Counted from the stretch's first letter, positions 51,612 to 63,775 are shown. The stretch: 64,000 nt of DNA from Tanypteryx hageni (GCA_028673005.1 CM054116.1:146627173-146691172), one strand, 5' to 3'. The notes: generated by a model from the letters alone, not told the origin. A program made the numbers and translations.

Positions 51612-54162
51612 CCCTTAATTACTCGCGTGGGGTCCTAAAAGACCCCAAGCATTATTTTTTCATCTATATCATAAGAACTATGACTCGTATTCATTTGAAA
51701 CTTGCAATACCTTCATTATTTAACTTCTAATATACAATTTAGCATTTTTGTTCAGTTTCGATTAGTCAGTTTTTAGTCCTGAATATTATGCATAATATAA
51801 ACTTTAACAAATTTAACAAAAGTTAAAAGGTATTATTTATGTTTATTTTTACAGGAATCGTCTTTCCAGTTTTCTCATAGACAGAGTATGTTGTTTTTTC
51901 GCACATTTATCTGTCTCACCGATACTTATTTCCTCAATAAGTTTTGTTCCTCTGCAAGCATAACGCAATGCAGCTATTACCTCTGACATCAAAATAAAAA
52001 TTCTGAATAACCGTGGTAGTTATTTTTCTCTTTATATTTTTTATTCTCACCTTTTTTCTTCACATGTGGTCCCAGAACCTTCCCTTCGCTGCAATAAACT
52101 TATGCTTCGGCAACTGCACATGCCGTCCCTTCGACCGCCCGAAGCGGTCTTCACCCCTCGCCATTATATCTTTTCTATTTTGTGGCCAATGCAGGCGAGT
52201 GCTTTTGGAAAGATATTTGAACTTATTTTTCGGATTTTGAAATTCTGGTGAGTTGAAGCAGAATTATAGCACCCGAGTACAAAAAGAGTAATAAAAGGCG
52301 GCTTCTCCTTTTACACTGGAAACATTTCAAGAAGAAGCAAGAAGATGAAGCACAACTCTGAGACAGAGCAGGACATCAGCTCGAATGACGAAAGTGAAGA
52401 AGAGGAGTTAGGAAGTGAATTTTTTATTAGCAAAAACAAGGCAATGAAATGGAAAAAAGCACATCCTCCGAAAAATGTAAGAACAAGAAGAAGCAATATA
52501 GTTCTTCAACGTCCAGGTGTTGTTGGTTTTGCGAAAAATGCTAAGACTCCTTCAGCAGTGTTCTCGTTATTTTTTGATTCACATATAATGGAGATTCTTG
52601 TAACACAAACTAATATTTATATTGAAAAAGTGCAGCAACATTTTGAGAGAGATCGTGGTGCTAAAAAGGTTTCAAAAAAGAAATGCTTGCTTTCCTAGGG
52701 ATGTTACTAATGTCAGGTGTATTGAAGTCCGGCCATCTCAACTTCCGTGATTTATGGACAAGTGATGGCACAGGAATTGATGTGTTTCCTTTGACTGTGT
52801 CTTACAATAGATTTATTTTTTTGATGAGGTGCCTACGATTTGACGATATTACAACCCAAGAAGTGCGAAGAGTAAGCGATAAGCTTGCTCCGGTTAGGGA
52901 ATTCATTGAAAAACTCTCTGAAAACTTTGAAAAGGTGTATATTCCATCGAAATATGTAACGATTGACGAGCAGTTGATTCCATTCAAAGGTAGATGCCCT
53001 TTTTGCCAATATATGCCAAAAAATCCGATAAGATATGGGACAAAGGTTTTTGCTTTAGTGGACTCAAAAACTTTTTATTTGTTGAAATTTGAAATATATG
53101 CGGGAGTTCAGCCAGTAGGACTATACACATTAGGAAATAAATCTGATGAGGTAATGAAACACTTAGTAATGCCTATAAAAGGAAGTAATCGAAATGTTAC
53201 CACTGATAATTGGTACACAAGCATCCCTCTTGCCCAGTCCCTTCTGTCGGAGTATAAGTTGACGATTGTCAGCACCCTGCGGAAAAATAAAAAAGAAATA
53301 CCGGCCGAGTTCCTTCCAAAGAGAGATAGGCAGGTTAGGAGCAGTATTTTCGGTTTCACTGAAGATATTACGCTAGTGTCGTATGTTCCCGTTAGAAATA
53401 GATCTGTGATCCTCATCTCAACGATGCATCATGATAATAAAATAGACGAATCCACACAAGATCTACAAAAACCAGAAATAGTAACAATTACAACAAAACA
53501 AAAGGGGGTGTTGACACATGCGATCAGCTTTGTAGTATTTATAACTGTGCTAGAAGAACAAAAAGATGGCCTTTAGCGGTTTTCTTTCATTTTCTGATTG
53601 TTTCTGCCATCAATGCATTTATAATTTTTAATAACAATGTTCCAAGTAAAATGACGAGGCGAAATTTTTTGAAGTCACTTGCTAAGGAATTAACCGAGGG
53701 ACATCAGATGTCAAGGTCTCAAAGCCAGTTCATTCCAAAAAGTCTCTGAAAGCGCATTCGGACACAACATGGACCAGAAGATGCAGGTCCATCTTTCCCT
53801 GCAGAACCTTCACGGGGAAGATGTAAAATTTGCCCTAGAACCAAGGACATTAAAGTGAAAAATGTGCTAATTGCCATTGTTTTATATGCAAAGAGCGTAC
53901 AATATTGAAATATTATGAATGTGAGAATAGTGGTGATGAAGAAAATTGAAAATAAATTTGTTTAACTAGAAACTTTGTTTTTTAATTATTTATCTCATTA
54001 AAATTCTTTCTAAACTATATAATTATAATTCATAAATGTTTTAGTTAAAATTATAATGAAAATAGCCCAACATTTTTTCTTAAAATTCAAAGTTCATTTT
54101 GGGGTCTTAAAAGACCCCACGCGAGTAATTAAGGAACTTTTGTTCACGCTAGTAACTAAGGT
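51612..54162 (+). mobile_element. piggyBac element inside the hAT
   Basis: The left end reads CCCTTAATTACTCGCGTGGG, gtcctaaaagacccc. The right side, inverted, has ggggtc...CCTTAATTACTCGCGTGG as a subterminal copy and an outer copy accttagttactagcgtg at the tip. TTAA at 54163-54166 is the right target site; the left flank is gtaa, one base off. The host sequence on either side is one hAT gene, confirming the insertion. An inner hairpin ggggtcYtWaaagacccc is present at both ends. Confidence 0.9.
52345..53960 (+). pseudogene. piggyBac transposase (PGBD type)
   Basis: The ATG at 52345 opens an acidic N-terminus (SSNDESEEEELGSEFF). A frameshift at about 52680 leads into LAFLGMLLMSGVLKSGHLNF, RFIFLMRCLRFDD, KYVTIDEQLIPFKGRCPF (first D), NVTTDNWYTSIPLAQSLL (second D). 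An extra base in a G/A run at about 53500 shifts the frame; the other frame gives GGVDTCDQLCSIYNCARRTK (third D). It continues WPLAVFFHFLIVSAINAF, then stop near 53749 and a cysteine-rich tail (GRCKICPRTKD). All three catalytic aspartates remain. About 590 residues in total. Confidence 0.92.
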
Positions 54163-55368
54163 TTAAACAACTGCCTGGGCCAAGGGTACGATAATGGTGC
54201 AAACATAGTTGGGAAAAAGAATGGCCTACAGAAAAAGATTCCAGATAAATATGAACGAGCATTTTTCATTAACTGTGGATGCCACTCATTAAATTACGTC
54301 ATTAGAGATGCAATCAGTAGCATGAACAAATCAGTCCACTTTTTGGTATGTTGCAATCTCTATACAATATTTTTTCACCACCAGATGGAATACTTTAAAT
54401 AAATATTAATGTTTACTCATTGAAACCACTTTGTACAACCAGATAGGAATGTCATTTCAATACTGTAAAAGCTGTTAAATTTGAGTTGGAGTTCTAAGCA
54501 CTCTTTCAAGAGTTGTCTGAAAATACAAATTTAGAATCTTCTGCTCGTTTTTTGCCAAATTATTGGTTGATGAAATTTGTAAATTAGAATATATTTTCCT
54601 GCTACGATTTTGGTATGATTTACTTTTCAAAATCAATATTTTTAGCAAGATGCTTCAAAAATAAAATATGGATATAGGAAGTGCAATGGAAACTTTATCC
54701 AGCTGTAAACATTTTGTTGAATCTATTAAAAATGGAAAGTTTTGAAAAATATTTTAACTCAGCTAAAGTGGTTGCCAATGACATAGGTGGAGAAATTGAA
54801 TTTAAAAAATGAGAAAGAGGAACAGGAACTATCAGGATTTTAGTGCTCAACTATATGAATACACAAAAATTTGGAAAATGAATAAATCAGGCTCTGATAT
54901 CAATGGAGAACAGCTCTCTTATAAAATAAAAAATATCCAAAATCTCATTCCCCTAAATGAAAAGTTAACTTTGAGTCCTTTATATTTCCTCAATTTTGTT
55001 AGAGATCATAATCTACAATGTGTATTAGCAAACATGTGGAACACACAGAATCTTTTTAACTATGTCCATTACTGTTGTTAGTGGTGAAAGATCCTTTTCA
55101 AAACTAAAACTGATCAAAACATTTTTACGATCTACAATGCTTCAACAACAGATGAACTCATTGACACATATTTCAATAAAACAGGAATTCCTTGATAACG
55201 TCAAAATAAGAAAACAGGCAATCGATAAATTCATAGATTAAAAATCGAGAAAATTTTTTTAACTCTAATATATGACAGCTGTAAAATGTTTTGAAAGTTT
55301 GGATTTCATAAATAAATGAGTAAACATTATTTTGTTTATTTTTTATTATTATAATCTTTTGTTGTTCA

Positions 55369-56470
55369 GGGTGTTGTTCTTATTGAGGGCCTTGCTCTGA
55401 CCGACGACTTTGAGAGCGATGTATCAACAGTTGAGTGTGCTGTGCCTGTAAGCAGTCTTATCGTGCATCCATTGTTGTTTCAGGCTGAAACTGCCCTTAA
55501 GAGGTGCACCTCAGCTCTCAATCACTCTGTGCACCTTTTAAAGATGTTGCAGGACACGTCTCAGCTCTTCGATCGTGGTGATCAAGACTGATTGACCAAT
55601 ACTTTTCTTCAACTCTTTATTTTGGGAGAGAGTTGCTTTCACACACTTTGTTTTTATCATACAAAACCAACCGTCCTTCACTAGGAGAAGACTCTGGAAC
55701 AATATCTGGCAGATGACATGTTTCTTAATGGGCACAATGCTCTCAGTTGCTGAGATGTCAGAGCAATAAAATGAGTGCTCTGTTGTTAACATAACATGTT
55801 TCCATGTGATGGAATCAGTGCCATAAACAGAAATTTGGCACCCAAGACAATGTCTTTAAATGCACCTACCCTCAAATTAAATATCTACTTTAAATGTGTC
55901 TTTTGCATGTTTGGTGGCTCTTGGGCTTCGTCGTCTGTGGCGGTCGCCCTATTCGTCCAACACCCTCTATGCCACTGTATGGAATAGCACCCTTGAGCTG
56001 AGTAGTGCCCTGCACTGGAGCACCAGTCGTACTACCCTTCCGCTGGCTCTGAATATTCTCATATGAATGCCAACTTAGCAAACCATTCAACACAGAAATT
56101 TTGATGGCCTTATTTATTTAAAAAACATTGCAATTTGGCCAGCCAGCCAGGTGGCAAGGAAAACAGTATATAATTCTAAAAATCCTATTTTACAAATAAA
56201 GTCCTCATAAATTATATTAGAAATATAAAAATATATTTAATTTTTTTAACAATATACTATTTCAAACTAATTACAATCATTGCCTAGAGTGCGGATTTTC
56301 ATGGGTTCATGGAAGGCCTTCATGGCTACCATAGCGGTTACGGGGCCCACAAACTCCCCACCGTACTTCACCCTTCCAAGCAATCCCCTACTTTTCCTGC
56401 ACTTAGGCACAGTTACATAGATAAGGATGTTACTAATATTCCTCCTCACAGTTCGTCTTATTTTTACCAT
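55369..56470. other. Unassigned interval with coding-like frames
   Basis: Just after a T-rich tract ending in CAG, the + strand is open from 55369 for about 73 codons (GVVLIEGLALTDDFESDVST, VECAVPVSSLIVHPLLFQAE). The minus strand is open at 55538-55792 (ISATESIVPIKKHVICQILF, GWFCMIKTKCVKATLSQNKE). A minus frame also occurs at 56300-56490 (RRNISNILIYVTVPKCRKSR). I do not recognise any of these, and none matches the expected continuation of the M16 peptidase. They may be remnants of further elements or one unrecognised exon. Confidence 0.3.
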
Positions 56471-56477
56471 GCATATA

Positions 56478-57791
56478 TGAGGGTGAATCAAAAAGTTCCC
56501 GGAATTATCATATAAAAACAAAAGAAACTCAAAAAGAACCATTTATTTTGGAGTTATTTTTCAACATATTCACCATTTAACTCGAAACACTTTTCCATTC
56601 GATGTCGCCATCGTTCTAACCCATTTTTGTACACATTTTGATCGTTTGAATGAAACCAGTTCAAAACTGCTTGTTTGGCCTCGCATATCAATTCCCAGCG
56701 AACTCCCTTGATGTGTGATGTGTGATTTGGGAAACAGAAAAAAGTCTGAAAAAGCCAAGTATGGTCTGTAGGGTGGGTGAGACAACGTTTCCCAGCGAAA
56801 TTCTTGAAGCACAGCTCTTGATACCGTAGATGAATGTGCTGGAGCATTGTCATGGTGAAACAGAATTCGCCGATGAAGTTTCTTAGGTCTCTTTTCTATA
56901 AGCGCAGCGTTCAGTTTTTAAAAAACTTGTTCTTTATAACCTCCTGTTACTGTCCATTGCCCCTCAAGAAAATCGACCATGATTACATCTTCATTATCGC
57001 AAAAAACAATTGCCATAACCTTCTTGATTGATTGTTCAGCTTTGAACTTTATTGGTCCACTTGACCCCCTTGGTAACCATTGTTTAAATTTAATTTTGCT
57101 TTCCAGATCATACTGGTAGATCCATGTTTCATCACCAGTCACTATTCAGCGAAAGAAATCTTCTGAGTCTGCATCAAATCGGTTGAGGAACTCAACTGCA
57201 TGGTCAGCTCTCTGAGTCTTGTGTTCAGGGCGCAACGCTTTCGGTACTCATCTAGCAGAAAGTTTGCTTAATCCTGAACTATCTTTGAGAATTGATTGAG
57301 CTGAGCCATATGAGATGTCCAAAGGTTTGGCTATCATTTGCACTGAAACTCGTCTATCTTCTTCCACAATTGATTGGACGGCGACCACGGTTTCTTCGTT
57401 AATCGACGGTGATGGTCTTCCACTTCGATAGTCATCTTTAATGTCTTCTTGTCCAAGCTTAAACCGTTTAATCCATTCATAAACTGCAGTTTTCTTAGAT
57501 GCATCATCCCTGTAAACTTTCTGCAAAACCTGAATAATGGCATTCGATTTCCATCCAAGTTTTGTCAAAAACATTACGTTTACTCGAATCTCAAACTTTA
57601 AGTTATCCATACACATGAATTAATGGGTTAGAAAAACTGCTTTTATATTATATCAAATGAATGAATTGTTATGAAATATTGAATTGTTATGGCTAAGATA
57701 TTGCTAGTTTTAGGCAACAATGCTTTGTTATTATTTGGAATACAGGAACATCGTTACTGAAACTTTCCGGGAACTTTTTGATTCACCCTTG
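56478..57791 (-). mobile_element. mariner element with TIRs and TA duplication
   Basis: The ends read TGAGGGTGAATCAAAAAGTT and, inverted, CAAGGGTGAATCAAAAAGTT, both followed by cccgga. TA stands at 56476-56477 and 57792-57793. Length 1314 bp, standard for mariner. The transposase is on the minus strand. The right flank is the C-terminal coding end of the LINE that runs from 57794, so the mariner landed in or next to that LINE's 3' region. Confidence 0.95.
56554..57610 (-). pseudogene. mariner transposase
   Basis: Likely start MDNLKFEIRVNVMFLTKLGW (57610). HTH region: KTAVYEWIKRFKLGQEDIKD, DYRSGRPSPSINEETVVAV, KPLDISYGSAQSILKDSSGL. Catalytic motifs: IVTGDETWIYQYDLESKIKF (first D), RRILFHHDNAPAHSS (second D), YRPYLAFSDFFLFPKSH, where the third D (35 residues after the second) is kept although the usual SPDLAP is RPYLAF. 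Frameshifts near 57245, 56920 and 56850 break the frame; the C-terminus is scrambled in two frames. Not active, but recognisable end to end. Confidence 0.92.
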
Positions 57792-57793
57792 TA

Positions 57794-60235
57794 TGAACTA
57801 ACTCTACGTTTAAAATGTTTCACGCCCTTAGGTAAGGGCTTGAAGAGCACTTCACATAACTTGTTCCACTCGCTGATTCCCCTGTTTAGAAATGAATGCT
57901 TTGCTGTATTTGTTTTCTGCTGCCTAAGTTTAATTTCAAATTCATGGCTATTTTTTCCTAAAAAATTCGGCACCTGTATTCTACTTCTTAAGGCTTACCA
58001 TGCTTCATTATTGCTGTATGCCTGGTACAGTCCCCCTAATCTGTTAATTCGTCTCCTATTTTCTAATGATTCCCAATCCAGAATTTTCAACATTTCTGTG
58101 ACGCTGTCTTCCTTTTTAAACCTACCTAGCACATATCTCGCAGCTTTCCTCTGAACTTTCTCTATTTTCCTTTTTTTGACCTATCCCATGTGGATCCCAT
58201 ACATTCGTCGCGTATTCTAATATTGGTCTGACTATAGTTTTGTACGCCTTTTCCTTCGCAGCCCTACTACTTCCTTTAAGATTACGCATAACATAATGTA
58301 GGTTTTTATATGCTTTTCCTATAATACTGTTAATATGCCTATACCATCCTAGATCTTTTGCTATGTGGATGCCTAAATACTTGCAGCAATCATATTTTGT
58401 TACCATTTCGCTGTGTAGGTTGTATCTGCGCTCACTTATTAGTCTTTTGTTTGAGAACGTAAAATGATTGCCTTTGTTAATATTTACACTAATTTTGTTT
58501 ATCCTAATCCAAGCTTCTAACTTTTTGATATCCTCTTGTTAAATTTCCCGGTCTTCCTCACTTTTTGCTTGCCTATATATAATACAATCATCTGCAAATA
58601 GACGAATCCTTGAATTAATGTTATTCGGAAGGTTGTTAACAGTAAGAAATAGTAACAGACCTAAAACGCTTCCTTGGGGCACACCTGATGTGATATTCAC
58701 AAAATCTGACCAACTTGTACCTATTCTAACCCTCTTAGACCTACCAATAAGGAAATTTTTAATCCATGAGATCACTCTCTTATCTATGCTTAACTTACAT
58801 AATTTAGCTAGAAGAATGTCATGAGAGACAGTATCAAATGCTTTTTCAAAATCTATTACCAGCGGCGGCTCGTAGCTAAAATTAGTGGGGGTGCTGCTCC
58901 AGAAAATTTTTAGCCTTTGTTTTAAAATTGTGTAAAAGGAAAAAAACATGTATAAAAAGAAAATTTATTCAGGAACTTGATAAAATCTTAACAAAAAAAA
59001 CCAAACATTTTTTACTTAGAATAGCTGGAAGCAGAATAATAATCTAATTCTACACTTTATCACATTCAAGAATATGGTACACGGTTTTTAAGCACAACAC
59101 ACGCTGAGTAAAAAAAACTTCCTTCCACCATCACGCCAGAGCCGGCACTGCGAGAGCAACAGTGCTCTCTCTACCTGGCAGTCCGCCTTCCTCCCCACCC
59201 CCCCTCCTATGTGCGCATGCACACAACAGTCAAACACCACGTCGCTGGCACTGTGAAGCGCTCAGTTCCATACAAAGATTTTTGTATCTTTTTCATAAAC
59301 TGGGGGATGGCTACTGAAGTACTGACATTAAGCTTAAGGAATATATATTGTACTACAAAAATAAAGAAAGAACTAAAGAAAAAAGGACTCATTATATTAA
59401 ATGTTATCGATAATATCAAGTGGAAATAGGGGGTGCTGCAGTTCCGCAGTGCCTATACACGAGCCGCCACTGTCTATTACAATCCCATCCACCTCTTCCC
59501 CTTTATCAATTGTGTCTGCTATATCCTGAATGAGTCCTAGTAACTGAGTATCACAAGAGTAGCCTTTTCTAAACCCATGCTGATTTTTACATAGCCAATT
59601 ATTTACTTCCCAAAAGTTGCGCAAGTAGTCAGCTATTATTTTTTCCATCAGCTTGCAAACTACTGATGTTAGACTAACAGGCCTGTAACCTTCAACATTG
59701 GTTTTGTTCCCTCCCTTATAAATAGGTATTACTATCGCCTTCTTCCAGTCCGCCGGTATACTATCGTTATTTAAAGTGACAGTAAATAATTATCGCAGAT
59801 ACAGTACTATTTCCCTAGAACCCAACTTTAATGCCTCTCCCGCAATATCATCTGGTCCCCTAGATTTGATATCTATTAACCTCGCCACTTTTTAAAAAAT
59901 TTCCGCATCCTGAATGTGTTTTGGCTCTTGCGTCAATCCAGTATATTTATTTAACTCCGTTTCGGATGCTCTATCCTTTGTAACACTCTGCACTAAAGTC
60001 TCAACATTTTCGATTTTCCTAAACACGCTAGCATACCACCTATTGAACTCGTTTGCTTTCTCTTTCTCTACGATTATGTCACTGTCTGCATTTTTTATTG
60101 TAGCTGATTTCTCTATGTTTTCCCTACGTCTTCGAAGATATTTATAGAATTAACTGCCGTTATTTTTATCTAAAATATTTATAAGATATTTTTCTTTCGC
60201 CCTTCTTTTTTCTTTCACGGCTTTGCGCAACATCT
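57794..60235 (-). pseudogene. LINE reverse transcriptase (Jockey/CR1/L2-like), split by a MITE
   Basis: From the right: ATIKNADSDIIVEKEKANEF, WKKAIVIPIYKGGNKTNVEG, YRPVSLTSVVCKLMEKII, CKNQHGFRKGYSCDTQLLGL, then after the MITE VIDFEKAFDTVSHDILLAKL (motif A), SGVPQGSVLG (motif B), RIRLFADDCIIYRQAKSEED (FADD intact). After a TAA at 58539 the thumb and tail follow: CKYLGIHIAKDLGWYRHINS, KEKAYKTIVRPILEYATNVW, FLNRGISEWNKLCEVLFKPL. The MITE plus its duplication is 621 bp, a multiple of three, so the frame is the same on both sides. Other stops are scattered, so the gene is dead. Confidence 0.9.
58860..59472. mobile_element. hAT-type MITE with perfect 8-bp duplication
   Basis: The element is flanked by tctattac on both sides (58852-58859 and 59473-59480). 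Ends are CAGCGGCGGCTCGTAG and, inverted, CAGTGGCGGCTCGTGT. An 8-bp duplication and CAG-starting short TIRs are typical of hAT. The 613-bp interior has no transposase. Near both ends gggggtgctgc occurs in opposite sense, extending the inverted similarity. The LINE gene around it is interrupted exactly at the duplication. Confidence 0.95.
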
Positions 60236-62557
60236 TATATTATGATTTTTATCTTGGTCAAATGATATTTAAATCTTACGAGAATTTACAGTTTTAAATA
60301 AAAATGGTTAATGTATGCAAAATATATTTTACTTCCTTTTTATCCACGTGTAATCCAATATAAATGCTCTTAAAATCATGAGGTTCACTAAAAATTCTGT
60401 TCCGTATGGAAGATCTTGAAACAACCTTCCAAACACAGGCCAACATTACACTCAGAGCACCAATACACCGTTTCTTTCTTTTTCCCTTTTGCAGAACACA
60501 CAACACATCTTCTTTGTGGCCTAGATTATTTGCCTGTTGCCGATAGTTTTTCTATGAAGTGCCTCTCAAATAAACGGCGAGGAGACGGATTTAGCGATGG
60601 CCTTCCTGCGCTTGGCGATTCTGATACACTCCCATATTTTTCAAAAAGTTGTTGTATTAAAATTAAACGAAAGCTCAGGTGGTCCATCTTATTTTCACAA
60701 ATATTATACATTATTAATGAATTATGTACCAAAACATTCAAAAGGCGTCTAAAGAATTTTACATACCATTTGCTACTTTTTTTACGCTCTAATCGTAAAA
60801 GGTAAGGCTGAAGTTTTTGATCTTTCAGATCCACTCCCCCCATTGCTTTATTGTATTCTAAAATGCAAACCGGTTTAAATTTATCATCCTTTTTCTGAAA
60901 ATTATTGGAATGGAATGTTGATATAAATGCTACGTTCTTTTTATCCTTCCATTTCAATACCATAACCTTATTGCTTACTTTAGCTACGTGTTCTCCCTTC
61001 TTCAATTTGGCAGCTTTTATTTCAGATGGTACATTTTTCCTATTCAAACGTAAAGTTCCAGCAACATTTGTTCCACGAATTAACAGAAATTTTTCCAAAT
61101 CTGGTGAATTATAGTAATTGTCCATCCATAATGTACAGCCTTTTCTAAATAAAGGTTCAAACAATTTGATGACTATTGCTGATGTTTTCAGTCCGTCTGG
61201 TGTTTCTGAAACCGAAATTGTGGAATCCGAGCCGGAGTAAACAATAAAACTCCAAAGATATCCGGTTTCAGATTCACAAAGTTCGAATGTTTTTATTCCA
61301 AATTTTGAGGATTTCAAATGAATATACTGCTTGAAAGACAAATGGCCTTTCCAAAGTGTAAGAGATTTGTCTACAGCAATATTTTCCTTTGGCAAGTAGA
61401 TACTCTGAAATTTACAATTTAAATAATCATTAATAGGCTGAATTTTGAAAAGTTTCTTATTGCCTGTGTAACTTACGATTTTCGAATTATCAACAAAATG
61501 GAAAAATTTTGAGATGCTTTCAAACTTATCTTGAGACATGGTTTTAGGAAAAATAGTTGGATTTTTAGAAAAGTAAGAGCGAAGAGTAGGCTTTTGTACA
61601 ATACCCATCAACATAATTAGTCCCAAATAAACATATATTTCTGATGAAGAAACAGGTTCCCATTTATTTAGTCGAGATTTAGAAGACAGCTTTTTATTTT
61701 TAAAATAATTTTCAGCATACCTATAGTCTCCAAAACAATAATCTCAATCAGGTGTGCATCAAAAATGTTTTTGAAAGACTGAAGAACATTAGCAATAGGA
61801 ACAGTAGGACCGAATTCACCAATAAAGGGAAACTTTTGCGAAATATTACATTCATCAATATCTGACCATATCCAAGAAGTTGGATAAAATTTAGCCTCAC
61901 TCAATGGACGACTGTCACCTTCGTCTTCACTTTCTGACCGTTGAGGTAGGTCACGAGATGTAAAGTCCAACTCGATTTCACTAGATTTATCACTGCCGGA
62001 AACATTAGACAATTTATCTTCTTCATTTTCAACAAGAAATTGTATTACTTCTTCATCCAGAAAATGTTCACTACTATGAGAAGTCATACCTTTTGAAATA
62101 GGGCTAAGAAAGAGAGAATTTTTTGTACTTCCACTCATGAAAGAATGCTTTCGACTGAGGACTATATGGCTGGCTCTACGAGAAGAAACGCTGATCCAGT
62201 ATTTCATTAAGAGTGAGATGAAACAGATGGCAAGCAAGCATAAACAGCTTGGAAATGAATGCCAAGCCTAAACACACTGAGTCACTAGCTTGCCAAGTCT
62301 AAACACACGAGGAGTGAGAAGATAAGATAAAGATTTTTTAAAATAATCTGAGTGCAAAATCATGTAACCAAAGTACTTGTTTATAAAGCCGAAACCTTCT
62401 AGAAGACAAAGGATGCCATTGTATCTCACATAACCGAAGGAAAGAGGCCCAGAAAATATTTTAATAGGATAGGGCACTGGTCGGAACTTGGTACCGACTC
62501 CCGCAAATAGGGGCATCAGGCGCATCGGTACCACTTACCGAGTCCCGCGCCAAGGGG
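60236..62557 (-). mobile_element. piggyBac element, one end visible
   Basis: The right end, read inward after TTAA (62558-62561), is CCCCTTGGCGCGGGACTCGG, with subterminal repeats of ggtaccgactcccgc type in both senses (about 62478-62545). The left end was not found; near 60236 the sequence passes into the LINE. The transposase occupies 60391-62237 on the minus strand. Beyond the right end, 62562-63470 holds nothing I could identify. Confidence 0.8.
60391..62237 (-). pseudogene. piggyBac transposase (PGBD4-like)
   Basis: An acidic N-terminus (EIELDFTSRDLPQRSESEDE) is followed by FPFIGEFGPTVPIANVLQSF. A frameshift at about 61725 leads to NYFKNKKLSSKSRLNKWEPV and YVYLGLIMLMGIVQKPTLRS. Catalytic D's: NIAVDKSLTLWKGHLSF (DK in place of the usual DE), CTLWMDNYYNSPDLEKFL, AMGGVDLKDQKLQPYLLRL. 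After a TAA at 60526 in the same frame the zinc finger reads RRCVVCSAKGKKKETVYWCS, ECNVGLCLEGCFKIFH and ends at about 60391. Apart from one shift and one stop it is complete. Confidence 0.92.
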
Positions 62558-63484
62558 TTAAAGAGTCTCAAAAAATGTACCCACTTTTTCAATGCCATAG
62601 GAATCTTTTAAAACTAAATTTAAATTATGCATTTGGCTGAATTTTTACAATTTTCTATTGAACTACATTGTAGATTTCTTTTATGACTGCAGCATCATCA
62701 TATGATCGATCTCAAAGTTTTTCGAGTGTGACCTTTTGTCAATTGAACTATTGTATAGTATCACCTGCTGAATGACCTTTTGCACTAAAGAAATATAAAT
62801 GATTTATTATTTTAAAATTGACTGGATTGTTGTTGCCACTGTTGTTTATTTTTACATAACCTCTCTATATATTAAAATTGTAAGCTGTCGTGTGGTTGGT
62901 TGGGTGGTCGTGTGCCACCCATCTAATGTAGTTTCTAAATAAATTACTATAGGTCAGTCCGATTTCAACAAAACTTGAACCATTCTGCATGTGATAGATG
63001 TGCAGTTGTTTACTATAAGGGTATGTGTTTAATACCAGGATAGTTTTCATTCTCTGTTTTATTAACACTTAAAAGAGTGTAACATCTTTTGTTTTCTTCT
63101 TAAAATTTCTTATAATTTTCGTAGAAATTAGAGATTGAACCAAAGTCCGAGCAAAAGAATTAATTTTCCTTCCATCGGTTTTCAAATACCTTTTGAATGA
63201 GCTCAAAAAACTGTTTTGAAGATGAAAATTTTAAGTTTTTTGTGAATAAAATATTTTGTTGCCAAGAACAACCAGCGTTGTTACAGTATTCATAAAATTA
63301 CATAGGACCATGTTGGAAAAACGAAGGAACATGGGAGTATGGGGAAAAGGGGAAAGTGAAAGAGAGAGGAAGGAGAGAGAGGGATGCGGGGAATCAGAAG
63401 TTTGGGAAAGTGGGAGGTTTGGACAGAGTGAGGATAGAGGGAGGGAGGGAGTGTGTGTGTGTGTGTTTTTGGCTAATCAACCTC

Positions 63485-63775
63485 TTGGATTATTATAGCC
63501 ATAAGTCCTTCCACACCAAACACACTCAGACAAGGGAGGAAGGAAACCAGGTGCCAGCATTAGACTACTCTTAATGAATAGCACCAAGGGGGCCAACAGC
63601 TTAATGTCCCTTCCGAAAGACTTTGTGCGGTCTCCTCAAACCACACTAACAGGAAGCCGGGCGACCTTGGAAAAAATCCTACTTTTGCAGGATTCGTGCC
63701 CACTGCCTTTTTGAGCAGTGGGTGAGTAGCAGCCAGTGTCTTAACCACTACACCACCGGCACCCCAGAGGGAGAG
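63485..63775 (-). mobile_element. tRNA-derived SINE
   Basis: The minus strand starts gggtgccggtggtgtagtgg, ttaagacactggctgctac (A box GGTGTAGTGGTTAAG) and has gggcacgaatcctgc as a diverged B box, then a 200-bp body: ggattttttccaaggtcgcc, ggcttcctgttagtgtggtt, gaggagaccgcacaaagtct, ggaagggacattaagctgtt. The body has no coding sense. The 3' side runs into acacacac. The head differs from the tRNA-Glu-like sequence at 32418-32490 but shares GGTGGTGTAGTGGTTA. Confidence 0.75.

Larger units (their letters stand above)
51300..55255 (+). pseudogene. hAT transposase (DUF4371/ZMYM1-like), split by a piggyBac
   Basis: The first part (51312-51600) reads KEIQNKHIEFLRDEVLNRIV, SKHFSLIFHATFEINHQKQL, RIIDIVPDDDKAPITIEECF. 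After the piggyBac element the protein resumes at about 54170: GQGYDNGANIVGKKNGLQKK, FFINCGCHSLNYVIRDAISS. Later come RKRNRNYQDFSAQLYEYTK, DINGEQLSYKIKNIQNLIPL, LNFVRDHNLQCVLANMW, and finally SGERSFSKLKLIKTFLRSTM and LDNVKIRKQAIDKFI. Gaps and frameshifts are frequent, and a large internal part is deleted (about 54380-54700). Terminal repeats were not found. Confidence 0.85.

Noticed and set aside
62870..63068. Possible repeat starting attgtaagctgtcgtgtggt
   Set aside because: It has a repeat-like look, but no second copy, duplication or inverted end was found in the window, so it is not listed as a feature.
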